NCBI RefSeq assembly: GCF_039543825.1
Contig: NZ_BAABKM010000002.1
Location: forward strand, 652,133 to 716,132
Source of the DNA: Nocardioides conyzicola
GTDB lineage: Bacteria; Actinomycetota; Actinomycetes; Propionibacteriales; Nocardioidaceae
Direction: 5' to 3'
DNA length: 64,000 bases
The notes beneath the pieces are model-generated. The model worked only from the letters and a program-made list of their open reading frames with translations. It was not told the origin of the DNA and ran no database searches. This document shows positions 1-9,231 of the stretch, piece after piece. The position numbers and the translations under genes are program-made. The number at the start of each line of letters is the position of its first letter. Position 1 is the first letter of the stretch.

Positions 1-2
1 GC

Positions 3-293
3 GCGGACCTCCAGCGGGTCAGTGGCCTCGACTCGCCGTACCCCTATCTCTGGAGCCTGCCGATGCGCACCCGGGACCCGGAGTACGCCGACCTCACCGC
101 CCTGCTGTCCGGGCCGGATGCACCCACCTGGCTGGTCGAGTGGGTCGACCTCGACGCCTGGGCCGACGCCGGGGTCCCCGAGCTGCGGGCCGCGATCGAC
201 GAGCACTACGTCGAGGTCGCCACCAGCTGCAACGACCACCCCGTCTACCTGCTCCGCGGCGTCGACAGACCGGCCGTCACCCCGGATTGTTGA
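3..293 (+). CDS. C-terminal fragment of an unidentified protein
   Basis: The frame is open from the window edge, so the start lies outside. About 96 residues are visible, ending in PAVTPDC. The segment is soluble-looking, rich in Trp, Tyr and acidic residues, with a stretch reading PYPYLWSLPMRTRDPEYADL. This resembles the extracytoplasmic tail of large actinobacterial membrane or glycosyltransferase-like proteins, but I do not recognise the family with certainty. The next gene starts about 40 bases downstream on the same strand and is probably a separate transcription unit. Confidence 0.5.
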   Translation, partial: ADLQRVSGLDSPYPYLWSLPMRTRDPEYADLTALLSGPDAPTWLVEWVDLDAWADAGVPELRAAIDEHYVEVATSCNDHPVYLLRGVDRPAVTPDC

Positions 294-333
294 TCCCGTG
301 CAACCGATCCCCGGCTCACCTCGTTCTTGGGGC

Positions 334-873
334 ATGGATCGCAGCACGGGGGACGTCGAGTTCTCGGAGTTCGCGGCCGCGGCACACAGCCGGCTGCGCA
401 ACACGGCGTACCTGCTCTGCGGCGACTGGGAGCGCGCCGCCGACCACGTCCAGGAGGGGCTGATCCGGGTGTACGTCGCCTGGCCGCGGCTGGTCCGGCG
501 CGGCGGCGAGCTGGCCTACGCCCGCAAGGCCGTGGTCAGCGCGTTCCTCGATGCCAGCCGCCGGCGCTCGAGCACCGAGCGGCCCGCCGAGCCCGACACC
601 GAGCGCCCGTCCACCGAGGACGTCGCGGCCCGCGTGTCGGACCGGGCGGCGCTGATGGCCGCGCTCGCCCGGCTGCCGGAGCGCCAGCGCGCGTGCGTGG
701 TGCTGCGCTACTTCGAGGACCTCGACGTACGGGAGACGGCGCTGGTGCTGCGCTGCAGCGAGGGCACCGTGAAGAGCCAGACCTCGCGGGCGCTCGCGTC
801 CCTGCGCTCCATGTTCGAGAGCGCGTCGCGTGACGAGCTCGCCGTGATCGGAGAGGGGAACCTGCCGTGGTGA
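334..873 (+). CDS. SigE-family ECF RNA polymerase sigma factor
   Basis: This 179-residue protein has the two domains of short ECF sigma factors. Region 2 lies at about residues 12-70 (RNTAYLLCGDWERAADHVQE, then a Trp/Arg-rich stretch). Region 4 lies at about 105-165 (LPERQRACVVLRYFEDLDVRE followed by the helix-turn-helix EGTVKSQTSRAL). The length and the GDWERAADHVQ motif match the SigE family of Streptomyces/Nocardioides. The ATG at 334 was chosen because it places region 2 near the N-terminus. The stop overlaps the GTG start of the next gene (GTGA), so the two are probably translationally coupled. That partner may be its anti-sigma factor or sensor, which is inferred from position only. Confidence 0.9.
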   Translation: MDRSTGDVEFSEFAAAAHSRLRNTAYLLCGDWERAADHVQEGLIRVYVAWPRLVRRGGELAYARKAVVSAFLDASRRRSSTERPAEPDTERPSTEDVAARVSDRAALMAALARLPERQRACVVLRYFEDLDVRETALVLRCSEGTVKSQTSRALASLRSMFESASRDELAVIGEGNLPW

Positions 874-2204
874 ACGACCTGAAGCAGCTGCTGCGCGACA
901 ACGTGGCCGACGCGCCGACGGACCACCTGGACACGGCGTCGCTCGTCGCCGCCGGGCGCCGCCGGGTCCGCGTACGCCGTACGCGCGCCGCCGGAGGCAC
1001 CGCCCTGCTGGCCGCCGGAGTGGTCACGGTCGCCCTGCTCGGCGGCGGACCGGCAGGGCGTGAGAAGGCGGAGCCGGCGCACCAGCCGCCGCGGCCCGAT
1101 GCGCCCACCCTGCGACTGGCCGACGCCCAACAGGCCGTCGAAGAGCGCGACTACGAGGTCCTGACGTCGCACACCAACAAGGACCTCGACGCCGACAACG
1201 GGCAGTACCTCGACGGCGTGACCGACGACGGGTTGGTCCTCTTCCGCGACGGGCCGCGCAGCGACCAGCTGTACCCGCGCTTCGCGCTGCTCGACCCCTC
1301 CACTGGTGCGAAGGACTGGCTCCCCGACCTCGCCGGGATCGGTCAGGACCAGACCTGGCCCGTCGACCTCGGCACCGACCGCCTGGTCCTGCTCTCGTTG
1401 GAGAACGGCCTGCCCGGCGCCATGCGGGCGCACGTGTTCGACCGGGCGAGCCGCCAGTGGACCACCCTGACGTGGTCGGGTCTCCCGGGCGTGGAGTTCC
1501 CCCGGGCGGTCGCGGGTCCCGACGACCGGCTCTACGTCTCCGTCCCCGCCACGCAGGGCACGCCCCCTGAGGGCGGCTGGCCGACCGGGCCGGACGGCGA
1601 GGCGGACGACGCCGACGCCGAGGGCGACACCTACGACCTCTGGTCGGTCTCGATGACCGACACCTCCGACGTACGCGACGAGCACCTGACGGTCGGGGAG
1701 CTCGCCTTCACGGACACGAAGATGGTGTGGAGCGACTCCGGGAACGGAGCCGCTGGGAGGTTCCACGTGCGCGACCTGGCGACCGGCGTCGAGACCTCCT
1801 TCGACCCGCACCTGGGCGACAAGTGCAACCTGCTGGGCTTCGGGGCTACGGGCGACCGGATCGTGGCGAGCGAGTACTGCGGTACGTACGACGGCGGGGT
1901 GCGCGACGACCGGGTCCAGATCCTCAGCACGGACGGCGAGCAGGTGGTCACCATCCAGGACAGCGGCGCCGAGGGCTACCTGCCGCCCGGCGGCGGCGTG
2001 GTCGTCGTGACGGCCTTCCGAGGCGACCAGGACACGCAGAGCGGCGCCTACGTCTACGACCTCGCGACCAACCGCTTCCTGCGGATCAGCGACGCGGTGT
2101 CGAACTACGGCACCGGCGGTGCTCCCGGCGACCAGTTCTTCTGGCACACCCCGGTCAACCACCGGCACGGTGCGACCCAGTGGCTGGGCAAGCTGCTGCG
2201 CTGA
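870..2204 (+). CDS. membrane-anchored beta-propeller-like protein, sigma-factor partner
   Basis: About 444 residues. A short basic cytoplasmic N-terminus (NDLKQLLRDNVADAPTDHLD, then an Arg-rich stretch) is followed by one membrane helix at about residues 43-60 and a long extracytoplasmic part. The outer part has repeated D-x-R-L/W and LYVSV-type strands, as in six- to eight-bladed propellers. Start GTG at 870 overlaps the sigma factor stop (GTG at 867 is equally in frame). The topology and coupling to an ECF sigma factor suggest an anti-sigma or signal-sensing role. There is no recognisable ZAS zinc motif (HxxxCxxC) in the N-terminus, so this role is inference. Confidence 0.7.
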   Translation: MNDLKQLLRDNVADAPTDHLDTASLVAAGRRRVRVRRTRAAGGTALLAAGVVTVALLGGGPAGREKAEPAHQPPRPDAPTLRLADAQQAVEERDYEVLTSHTNKDLDADNGQYLDGVTDDGLVLFRDGPRSDQLYPRFALLDPSTGAKDWLPDLAGIGQDQTWPVDLGTDRLVLLSLENGLPGAMRAHVFDRASRQWTTLTWSGLPGVEFPRAVAGPDDRLYVSVPATQGTPPEGGWPTGPDGEADDADAEGDTYDLWSVSMTDTSDVRDEHLTVGELAFTDTKMVWSDSGNGAAGRFHVRDLATGVETSFDPHLGDKCNLLGFGATGDRIVASEYCGTYDGGVRDDRVQILSTDGEQVVTIQDSGAEGYLPPGGGVVVVTAFRGDQDTQSGAYVYDLATNRFLRISDAVSNYGTGGAPGDQFFWHTPVNHRHGATQWLGKLLR

Positions 2205-2210
2205 CCCGAA

Positions 2211-2268
2211 ATGCCGAGTCGGCGCCAACTGACCCCCGTACAGGGGCAGCTGGCGCCGACTCGGCGTT
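2211..2268. terminator. bidirectional terminator hairpin
   Basis: A 58-base near-perfect palindrome sits between the convergent propeller gene and groEL. The outer arms CCGAGTCGGCGCCA and TGGCGCCGACTCGG are perfect, and inner arms CTGACCCC/GGGGCAG continue the stem to a loop near 2238. It begins 7 bases after the upstream stop and ends 12 bases before the groEL stop codon, the expected place for a shared terminator. Confidence 0.8.
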
Positions 2269-2279
2269 GAAGCGGTGGA

Positions 2280-3908
<1,629 letters not shown>

Positions 3909-3920
3909 CTAGAACGAGTT

Positions 3921-3972
3921 CGGGTCGTGAGTCCCAGCGGGCGCGTCAGCGCTCACTGGGACTCACGACCCG
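3921..3972 (-). promoter_or_regulatory. intercistronic hairpin between groES and groEL1
   Basis: A perfect 17-bp stem (arms CGGGTCGTGAGTCCCAG at 3921-3937 and CTGGGACTCACGACCCG at 3956-3972) with an 18-base loop lies between groES and groEL1. There is no T-run after it on the minus strand. It may therefore be a leaky terminator, an RNase processing site or an mRNA stabiliser giving unequal GroES/GroEL1 output. The structure is seen; the role is inferred. Confidence 0.6.
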
Positions 3973-3977
3973 GGAAA

Positions 3978-4271
3978 TCAGGAAACGATCGCGAGGACGT
4001 CGCGCGCGGAGAGGATGAGGTACTCCTCGCCGGCGTACTTGACCTCGGTGCCGCCGTACTTGCTGTAGATGACCTTGTCGCCGACGCTGACGTCGAGCGG
4101 GACGCGGTTGCCGTTGTCGTCGATGCGACCCGGACCGACGCTCAGGACCTCGCCCTCCTGGGGCTTCTCCTTGGCGGTGTCCGGGATGACCAGGCCGGAA
4201 GCCGTGGTCTGCTCGGCCTCGAGGGCCTTGACAACGATCCGGTCCTCGAGAGGCTTGATGTTGACCGACAC
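3978..4271 (-). CDS. groES: 10 kDa chaperonin GroES
   Basis: A 97-residue co-chaperonin that caps GroEL. It starts [20 protein letters not shown], has the mobile loop [20 protein letters not shown] at about residues 20-40 and ends [16 protein letters not shown]. Start GTG at 4271 was chosen over the upstream GTG at 4286 because a perfect GGAGG (4280-4284) sits 8 bases before it, and because GroES proteins begin with this S-V-x-I-K-P-L sequence. It is the first gene of the groES-groEL1 operon and is repressed by HrcA through the two CIRCE sites upstream. Confidence 0.96.
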   Translation of the reverse strand: MSVNIKPLEDRIVVKALEAEQTTASGLVIPDTAKEKPQEGEVLSVGPGRIDDNGNRVPLDVSVGDKVIYSKYGGTEVKYAGEEYLILSARDVLAIVS

Positions 4272-4372
4272 GATGTCGACCTCCACTTTCTGGCACTTCG
4301 ATGGTGGGTGTTACACGTCTGGCGCCTGCGCTTCAGGTACGCCGTCGCGGGGGTCGGACCGGGACGCAGGCG

Positions 4373-4399
4373 CTGGCACACTCACGGGGAGAGTGCCAA
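4373..4399. promoter_or_regulatory. CIRCE-like HrcA operator, proximal, degenerate
   Basis: CTGGCACAC-N9-GAGTGCCAA. One arm is close to the CIRCE consensus (GAGTGCTAA) and the other is degenerate. It lies 8 bases from the second CIRCE at 4408-4434. Paired CIRCE elements upstream of groES are known in Streptomyces. Confidence 0.7.
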
Positions 4400-4407
4400 C
4401 TCAGAAA

Positions 4408-4434
4408 CTAGCACTCTCCCCGACGGAGTGCCAG
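4408..4434. promoter_or_regulatory. CIRCE element (HrcA operator)
   Basis: CTAGCACTC-N9-GAGTGCCAG matches the CIRCE consensus TTAGCACTC-N9-GAGTGCTAA at 15 of 18 positions, with exact 9-base spacing. It lies about 140-160 bases upstream of groES and about 40 bases upstream of the divergent methyltransferase gene. HrcA itself is not encoded in the window. Confidence 0.9.
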
Positions 4435-4472
4435 AGGACCCCCGGCCTCGACCGAACTGACAGGATCGGGTC

Positions 4473-5642
4473 GTGGACCTCGACGCCTTCCGCTGGCTGC
4501 TCACCGACGCCGGACAACAGCTGCTCGCCGCTGCCGTCGAGGCGGGCGACGACTCCTTGGCCACGCAGACGCGGCTGCGGCGTACGGCGGAACCCGAGCA
4601 CGTCGCCGCCGCCATCACCCAGGCGACCCTGCGGGTCAAGGCCCGCGAGAAGTTCGCCGACTTCGCGGACCGGATGTACTTCACCCCCGACGGGCTCGAG
4701 CAGGCGACCCGACTCCGCGTCGCCGACCACCGGGCCGCGCGGCTCGTCGCGTCGTCCGCGCGCACCATGATCGACCTCGGCTGCGGCATCGGCGGCGACC
4801 TGATCGCCGCCTCGCGGGCCGGCCTGACCTGCGCCGGCGTCGACCTGGACCCGGTGCGCGTCGAGGTCGCCCGCGCCAACCTCGCCGCCCTCGACCTGCC
4901 GGGGGCGGTCGAGGTCTCCGACGCGACGACGCTGGACCCGTCGCCCTTCGACGTGGCCTTCGCCGACCCGGCCCGCCGCGGCGCCCGGGGCCGCACTTTC
5001 GATGTCGACGACTGGACGCCGCCGTGGTCCTTCGTCGAGCGGCTGCTGAGCCGCGACGCCTGCGTGAAGGTCGCCCCCGGCATCCCGCACGACCTGGTCC
5101 CGCACGGCGTGGAGGCCGAGTGGGTCAGCGACCACGGCGACGTGAAGGAGGCCGCCCTGTGGTCCGGGCGGCTGGCCACCACCGACCGGCGCGCGACGGT
5201 CATCGGGACCACCGGCCTCGCGACGCTGACCGACGAGGACGCTCCGGCCCTTGGGGACGGGGTCGACGTACGCCCCGTGGGTGCCTACCTCTACGAGCCG
5301 GACGGCGCGGTGATCCGGGCCGGGCTGGTCACGGCCGTGGCCGCCGGGGTCAACGGCGGCCTGGTGGACGAGCACATCGCCTACGTGACGTCCGACGAGT
5401 CGTTCCGTACGCCGTTCGCCCGCGGCTACCGCGTCGTCGCCGAGCTCCCCTACCGCGAGAAGCAGCTCCGCGCCGCCCTGCGCGAGCGGGGCATCGGCCG
5501 GCTCACCATCAAGAAGCGCGGCGTCGACATCGTCCCGGAGCAGCTGCGCAAGCGGCTCGACCTGCACGGCGAGGACGAGGCCACCATCGTGCTGACCCGG
5601 GTCGCCGGGTCGGGTGTGGTGCTGCTGGTGCAGCCGTTCTGA
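4473..5642 (+). CDS. class I SAM-dependent methyltransferase with THUMP-like C-terminal domain
   Basis: A 389-residue cytoplasmic protein. Residues 1-90 form a helical N-terminal region (QATLRVKAREKFADFADRMY). The Rossmann SAM-binding site is IDLGCGIGGDLIAASRAG at about 100-117, with an acidic loop GVDLDPVRVEVARANL. A family-specific FADPARRGARGRTF at about 167-180 occupies the position of the catalytic motif. The C-terminal 80 residues (GIGRLTIKKRGVDIVPEQLR) fit the THUMP-like domain of this family, which suggests an RNA substrate. Substrate is unknown. It is divergent from groES and shares the CIRCE-bearing intergenic region. Confidence 0.85.
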   Translation: MDLDAFRWLLTDAGQQLLAAAVEAGDDSLATQTRLRRTAEPEHVAAAITQATLRVKAREKFADFADRMYFTPDGLEQATRLRVADHRAARLVASSARTMIDLGCGIGGDLIAASRAGLTCAGVDLDPVRVEVARANLAALDLPGAVEVSDATTLDPSPFDVAFADPARRGARGRTFDVDDWTPPWSFVERLLSRDACVKVAPGIPHDLVPHGVEAEWVSDHGDVKEAALWSGRLATTDRRATVIGTTGLATLTDEDAPALGDGVDVRPVGAYLYEPDGAVIRAGLVTAVAAGVNGGLVDEHIAYVTSDESFRTPFARGYRVVAELPYREKQLRAALRERGIGRLTIKKRGVDIVPEQLRKRLDLHGEDEATIVLTRVAGSGVVLLVQPF

Positions 5643-5646
5643 GGCT

Positions 5647-5678
5647 GCGGGTTTCACCGGCTAGCCGGTGAAACCCGC
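5647..5678. terminator. perfect 32-base palindrome, terminator hairpin A
   Basis: GCGGGTTTCACCGGCT followed directly by its exact reverse complement, starting 5 bases after the methyltransferase stop. It is a likely terminator for that gene. Its right arm is shared with the hairpin at 5670-5717, so only one of the two can form at a time. Confidence 0.75.
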
Positions 5679-5717
5679 ACGACACGCCGGTGGGGAACGG
5701 CGTGTCGTGCGGGTTTC
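5670..5717. terminator. 20-bp stem hairpin B overlapping hairpin A
   Basis: Arms at 5670-5689 and 5698-5717 are perfect 20-base complements around an 8-base loop (GTGGGGAA). It ends 18 bases before the stop codon of the convergent gene at 5735, so it probably terminates that gene on the minus strand. Confidence 0.75.
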
Positions 5718-5734
5718 GGCTGACAACCCTCGGG

Positions 5735-6331
5735 TCAGACGGGCTGCGGCACCGCCTGCGGAGTACCGGTCGACTCGGACACCTGGACCCGGCGTGCGTG
5801 CCAGAGGCCGAGACCGACCAGGACCAGCAGGGCCAGGGCACCGGCGAAGGAGACGTAGGCGGCGATGCCGGCGATGGTGCCGATCGTGGCGAACGCGTAG
5901 CCGTAGAGGAGCAGGCCGCGCAGCGTGTTGCCCATGAAGAGCGTCTGACGGAGGCCACCGAGTGCCTGACCCTCGGGCGAGGCCTTCTGCTCGTCGGTCA
6001 TGCCGACGTACTGACCGCTGACCTCGTTGTAGGTCTGGCCGTCGGAGGCCGCGTTCATGTGCACCAGGATGTAGTGGTTGGCGTAGGCCTTCGCCTCGGG
6101 ACCGGTGTCCATCGGGCTGCCGGCGTACTCCTTGAGGGCGTTGGCGTCGGCCTTGGGCAGGGCGGCGAGGGCGTCACCCTCGGGCATCGTGATGCCCTGC
6201 ATGGAGAGCTGGTCGTGGACCTGGTCACCGATGAACGTGTTCGCCCAGGTGAGCAGTCCGCCAGCGATCAGGAGGACGGCAGCCAGGGCCAGACCTGTCA
6301 CCGAGACCAGCTTGTCGAGTGTTGAACGCAT
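5735..6331 (-). CDS. membrane protein of unknown function
   Basis: 198 residues. An N-terminal membrane helix (LALAAVLLIAGGLLTWANTF, about 13-32) is followed by a roughly 100-residue outside segment and one or two C-terminal helices (about 140-180, ending ALALLVLVGLGLWHARR), then a short polar tail. The outer segment holds MQGITMPEGDALAALP and NHYILVHMNA, a pattern seen in uncharacterised actinobacterial proteins. GGGAG 14 bases upstream supports the ATG at 6331. No function can be assigned; it is transcribed alone. Confidence 0.7.
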   Translation of the reverse strand: MRSTLDKLVSVTGLALAAVLLIAGGLLTWANTFIGDQVHDQLSMQGITMPEGDALAALPKADANALKEYAGSPMDTGPEAKAYANHYILVHMNAASDGQTYNEVSGQYVGMTDEQKASPEGQALGGLRQTLFMGNTLRGLLLYGYAFATIGTIAGIAAYVSFAGALALLVLVGLGLWHARRVQVSESTGTPQAVPQPV

Positions 6332-6437
6332 GATGTGACTCCCTCTTCCGGCGGGGAAACCCTTGTGTCGTCCTCGCTCACCACTGACGTTAGGAGCGCG
6401 AGGAGCCGACGATCAGGGGCCGAAGGGGGCCATCGGT

Positions 6438-6451
6438 GGGACCAAGGTCCC
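6438..6451. terminator. short palindrome after the formaldehyde-detoxification operon
   Basis: GGGACC-AA-GGTCCC begins a few bases beyond the stop of the minus-strand hydrolase gene. It is a weak candidate terminator with no T-run. Confidence 0.4.
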
Positions 6452-6454
6452 GGC

Positions 6455-7063
6455 TCAGCTGAGGAGCGCCTTCTCCGCCCCGATGGTGGTGTCGTCACCG
6501 TGCCCGGTGTGGACGACCGTGTCGTCCGGCAGGGCGAAGAGCCGGGCCCGGATCGACTCCTTGATGAGGTCGCTGTCGGAGTACGACCGCCCGGTCGCGC
6601 CCGGTCCGCCGTTGAAGAGGGTGTCCCCGGTGAAGACGCAGCCGAGGTCGGGTGCGTAGAGGCAGACCGCCCCGGGCGCGTGCCCCGGGGTGTGCAGCAC
6701 CTGCAGCGTCGTACCGCCCACCTCGACGGCGAGGCCGTCGGCCAGGTCGAGGTCCCACAGGTAGTCGGTGTGGGTGAGCTCCCACAGCACCTTGTCGTCG
6801 GGGTGCAGCATGATCGGCGCGACGACCTCCTCGCGCAGGGCCGGCGCGACCCGCACGTGGTCGTCGTGCGCGTGCGTGCAGATGATCGCCTTGACCTTGC
6901 GGTCCCCCACGACGGCGAGGATGTCGGAGACGCTGTGCGGTGCGTCGATCACCACGCACTCGGTGTCGTCGCCGATCACCCAGATGTTGTTGTCGACGTC
7001 GAAGGTCTCGCCGTCGAGGCTGAAGGTGCCGCTCGAGACGGCGTGGTCCACCCGAGCCGTCAC
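6455..7063 (-). CDS. MBL-fold metallohydrolase coupled to mycothiol formaldehyde dehydrogenase
   Basis: 202 residues with the metallo-beta-lactamase fold: the metal motif THAHDDHVR (H-x-H-x-D-H) at about residues 63-71, a further His at [13 protein letters not shown] at about 142 and a terminal HTGHGDDT. This arrangement is glyoxalase II-like. The GTG start overlaps the dehydrogenase stop (GTGA), so the genes are coupled. In actinobacteria this pairing is common. A likely job is hydrolysis of a mycothiol thioester such as S-formylmycothiol formed by the dehydrogenase; that substrate is inferred from context. Confidence 0.85.
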   Translation of the reverse strand: MTARVDHAVSSGTFSLDGETFDVDNNIWVIGDDTECVVIDAPHSVSDILAVVGDRKVKAIICTHAHDDHVRVAPALREEVVAPIMLHPDDKVLWELTHTDYLWDLDLADGLAVEVGGTTLQVLHTPGHAPGAVCLYAPDLGCVFTGDTLFNGGPGATGRSYSDSDLIKESIRARLFALPDDTVVHTGHGDDTTIGAEKALLS

Positions 7064-8160
7064 AGGATCACGACCGAGCGGAGTACGTCGCCGTGGTGCA
7101 TCTTGTCGAAGGCGGCCTCAATGTCGTCGATGCCGATCTCCTCGGTGACGAAGGCGTCCAGGTCGAGCCGGCCCTGCTGGTAGAGGTCGACCAGCATCGG
7201 GAAGTCGCGGGTCGGCAGGCAGTCGCCGTACCAGCTGGACTTGAGGGCACCGCCGCGGCCGAAGACGTCGATGAGCGGCAGGTCGGGCACCTTCATGTCC
7301 GGCGTGGGCACGCCGACCAGGACCACCGTGCCCGCGAGGTCACGGGCGTAGAACGCCTGCTTCCAGGTCTCCGGACGCCCGACGGCCTCGATCACCACGT
7401 CGGCGCCTTCGGCCCCGTCGTAGGTCTCGGCGCAGATCCGCTTGATCTCCTCGACCGGATCGACCTGCGAGGAGTCGACGGTGTGGGTCGCGCCCATCGC
7501 CTTCGCCTTCTCGAGCTTCTTGGCGTCGATGTCGACGGCGATGACGGGGCTCGCGCCGGCCAGCGCCGACCCGGCGATCGCGGCGACGCCGACGCCGCCG
7601 CAGCCGATGACCGCGACGGACTTGCCGCGGGTGACCGCACCGGTGTTGATCGCGGCACCGATGCCGGCCATCACACCGCAGCCGAGCAGGCCGACGGCGG
7701 CCGGGCGCGCCGACGGGTCGACCTTGGTGCACTGACCGGCGGCGACGAGGGTCTTCTCGGCGAAGGCGCCGATCCCGAGCGCCGGCGACAGCTCGGTGCC
7801 GTCCTCGAGCGTCATCTTCTGGGTCGCGTTGTGCGTGTTGAAGCAGTACTGCAGGTCGCCGCGCTTGCAGGCGCGACACTCGCCGCAGACCGCACGCCAG
7901 TTGAGGATCACGAAGTCACCGGGCGCGACGGCGGTGACGTCCGGCCCGACCGCCTCGACGATCCCCGCGGCCTCGTGGCCCAGCAGGAACGGGAAGTCGT
8001 CGTTGATGCCGCCCTCGCGGTAGTGCAGGTCGGTGTGGCAGACCCCGCAGGCCTGGACCTGCACGAGCGCCTCGCCCGGGCCGGGGTCGGGCACGTTGAT
8101 CGTGACCACCTCGACCGGCTGACCCTTGGCGCGAGCTACGACGGCCTTGACCTGCTGCAT
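7060..8160 (-). CDS. mscR: S-(hydroxymethyl)mycothiol dehydrogenase
   Basis: A 366-residue zinc-dependent alcohol dehydrogenase of the class III type. It oxidises the formaldehyde-mycothiol adduct with NAD. Visible features are the catalytic-zinc ligands in [15 protein letters not shown] and LGHEAAG, the structural zinc cluster [15 protein letters not shown], and the NAD-binding [18 protein letters not shown] at about 180-197. The N-terminus [18 protein letters not shown] is that of mycothiol-dependent enzymes rather than glutathione-dependent ones. AGGAG lies 6 bases upstream of the ATG at 8160. The gene implies that the host makes mycothiol. Confidence 0.93.
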   Translation of the reverse strand: MQQVKAVVARAKGQPVEVVTINVPDPGPGEALVQVQACGVCHTDLHYREGGINDDFPFLLGHEAAGIVEAVGPDVTAVAPGDFVILNWRAVCGECRACKRGDLQYCFNTHNATQKMTLEDGTELSPALGIGAFAEKTLVAAGQCTKVDPSARPAAVGLLGCGVMAGIGAAINTGAVTRGKSVAVIGCGGVGVAAIAGSALAGASPVIAVDIDAKKLEKAKAMGATHTVDSSQVDPVEEIKRICAETYDGAEGADVVIEAVGRPETWKQAFYARDLAGTVVLVGVPTPDMKVPDLPLIDVFGRGGALKSSWYGDCLPTRDFPMLVDLYQQGRLDLDAFVTEEIGIDDIEAAFDKMHHGDVLRSVVIL

Positions 8161-8212
8161 GGTGCTCCTCTGCTCGGATTGGTCCGGGTTCAGCCAACCG
8201 TACGGACCCCTC

Positions 8213-8935
8213 GTGCGTCGAACCTCCGTGAGAACACTCGGGCTCCTCGTCGCGGCCTTCCTGCTCGCGAGCTGCTCGGACGCCGCCACCCCGACGCCCG
8301 CACCCCCTTCGTCGCCGAGCCCGTCGCCCCGACCGACGCTGGCCGGCCTCCCGACCGGAGCACCGCCGCGGATCGGGTACGTCGACCACCAGGCGTACGC
8401 CGAGTCCGGTGGCCGCCGTACGCCGTTGCCCCGCCGGCTCGGCGTGAGCGGGATCGTGCCGTACGCCGGCGGCTTCCTCGTCTCGGACACCCTGTTCTTC
8501 GAGGGCACGGTGGGACTCGCCGTCGTCCGCGAGGGCAGGGTCGTCGAGACCCACTGCTCGGCCGGCGTGCCGACGCGGTCCGACGGCTGGGTCACCTGGC
8601 TGGTCGCCTCCTGCCCGGAGTCGGCCGACTTCATCACGGCGGAGCTCCACCGGGCCCGCCCCGACGGCAGCGAGGAGACGGTGCGGGAGATCCCGCCCCG
8701 ACGCGTGCCGGACGTCACCGCCAACCCGGAGACGGTGCCGGTGACCGCCCTGCCGCGCCGGTGGTACGTCACCGCCAGTGCTCGCGAGGACGGGCGCCAC
8801 GTGCTGGCCGTGGTCGTCCAGGGCCGGTGGTCGGCGATCGTCCGCATCGGGCCGCGCGGCGCCCTGGAGAGGGCGACCCCGGTCGAGTGGTTCGACCCAA
8901 ACCTCCCTGCCTACGCCCTCGGGCCCGGCCGCTGA
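8213..8935 (+). CDS. secreted lipoprotein of unknown function
   Basis: About 240 residues. The signal is a basic start followed by [13 protein letters not shown], a canonical lipobox with Cys at about 22, then a Pro/Ser/Thr-rich linker. The remainder is beta-rich ([39 protein letters not shown]), suggesting part of a propeller. Start GTG at 8213 gives the best n-region; GTG at 8228 is possible. It is divergent from the mycothiol dehydrogenase. The frame continues open after the stop, into the remnant at 8936-9169. Confidence 0.7.
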   Translation: MRRTSVRTLGLLVAAFLLASCSDAATPTPAPPSSPSPSPRPTLAGLPTGAPPRIGYVDHQAYAESGGRRTPLPRRLGVSGIVPYAGGFLVSDTLFFEGTVGLAVVREGRVVETHCSAGVPTRSDGWVTWLVASCPESADFITAELHRARPDGSEETVREIPPRRVPDVTANPETVPVTALPRRWYVTASAREDGRHVLAVVVQGRWSAIVRIGPRGALERATPVEWFDPNLPAYALGPGR

Positions 8936-9169
8936 GCGAGGATTGCAACCTTCCGCCATCCGACCGCGTCTCGGGAGTGTGCTGATGACGGGGACAGGAG
9001 TGACGATGACGGACCGGATGCGCGCAGCGGCACCAAGGTAGGCGGCCTCGACGACAGCTCGGTCTCGGTCCAGCGGGTCAGCCCCGACGGGCCAGCGGAG
9101 ACCGTGCTCGACAGCTTCCACACCGACGACCCGACGCTCGGCGTACCCGTCCAGCTGCCGCTCGGCTGA
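8936..9169 (+). pseudogene. probable 3' remnant of a lipoprotein-like gene
   Basis: Directly after the lipoprotein stop, the same frame stays open for about 77 codons without any ATG or GTG start. Its last 40 codons have strong actinobacterial codon use. The visible peptide includes SVSVQRVSPDGPAETVLDSF, which recalls the lipoprotein's own [17 protein letters not shown]. This looks like the decayed end of a paralogous copy or of a formerly longer gene. Only short start-proximal frames (for example at 9006) are otherwise present in the 296-base gap. Confidence 0.4.
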
Positions 9170-9231
9170 CACCTTTTCGTAGCCGAAAGTCGGGGGCATC
9201 CGGACGCCGGACGTCGGTAGAGTCGCGAACC

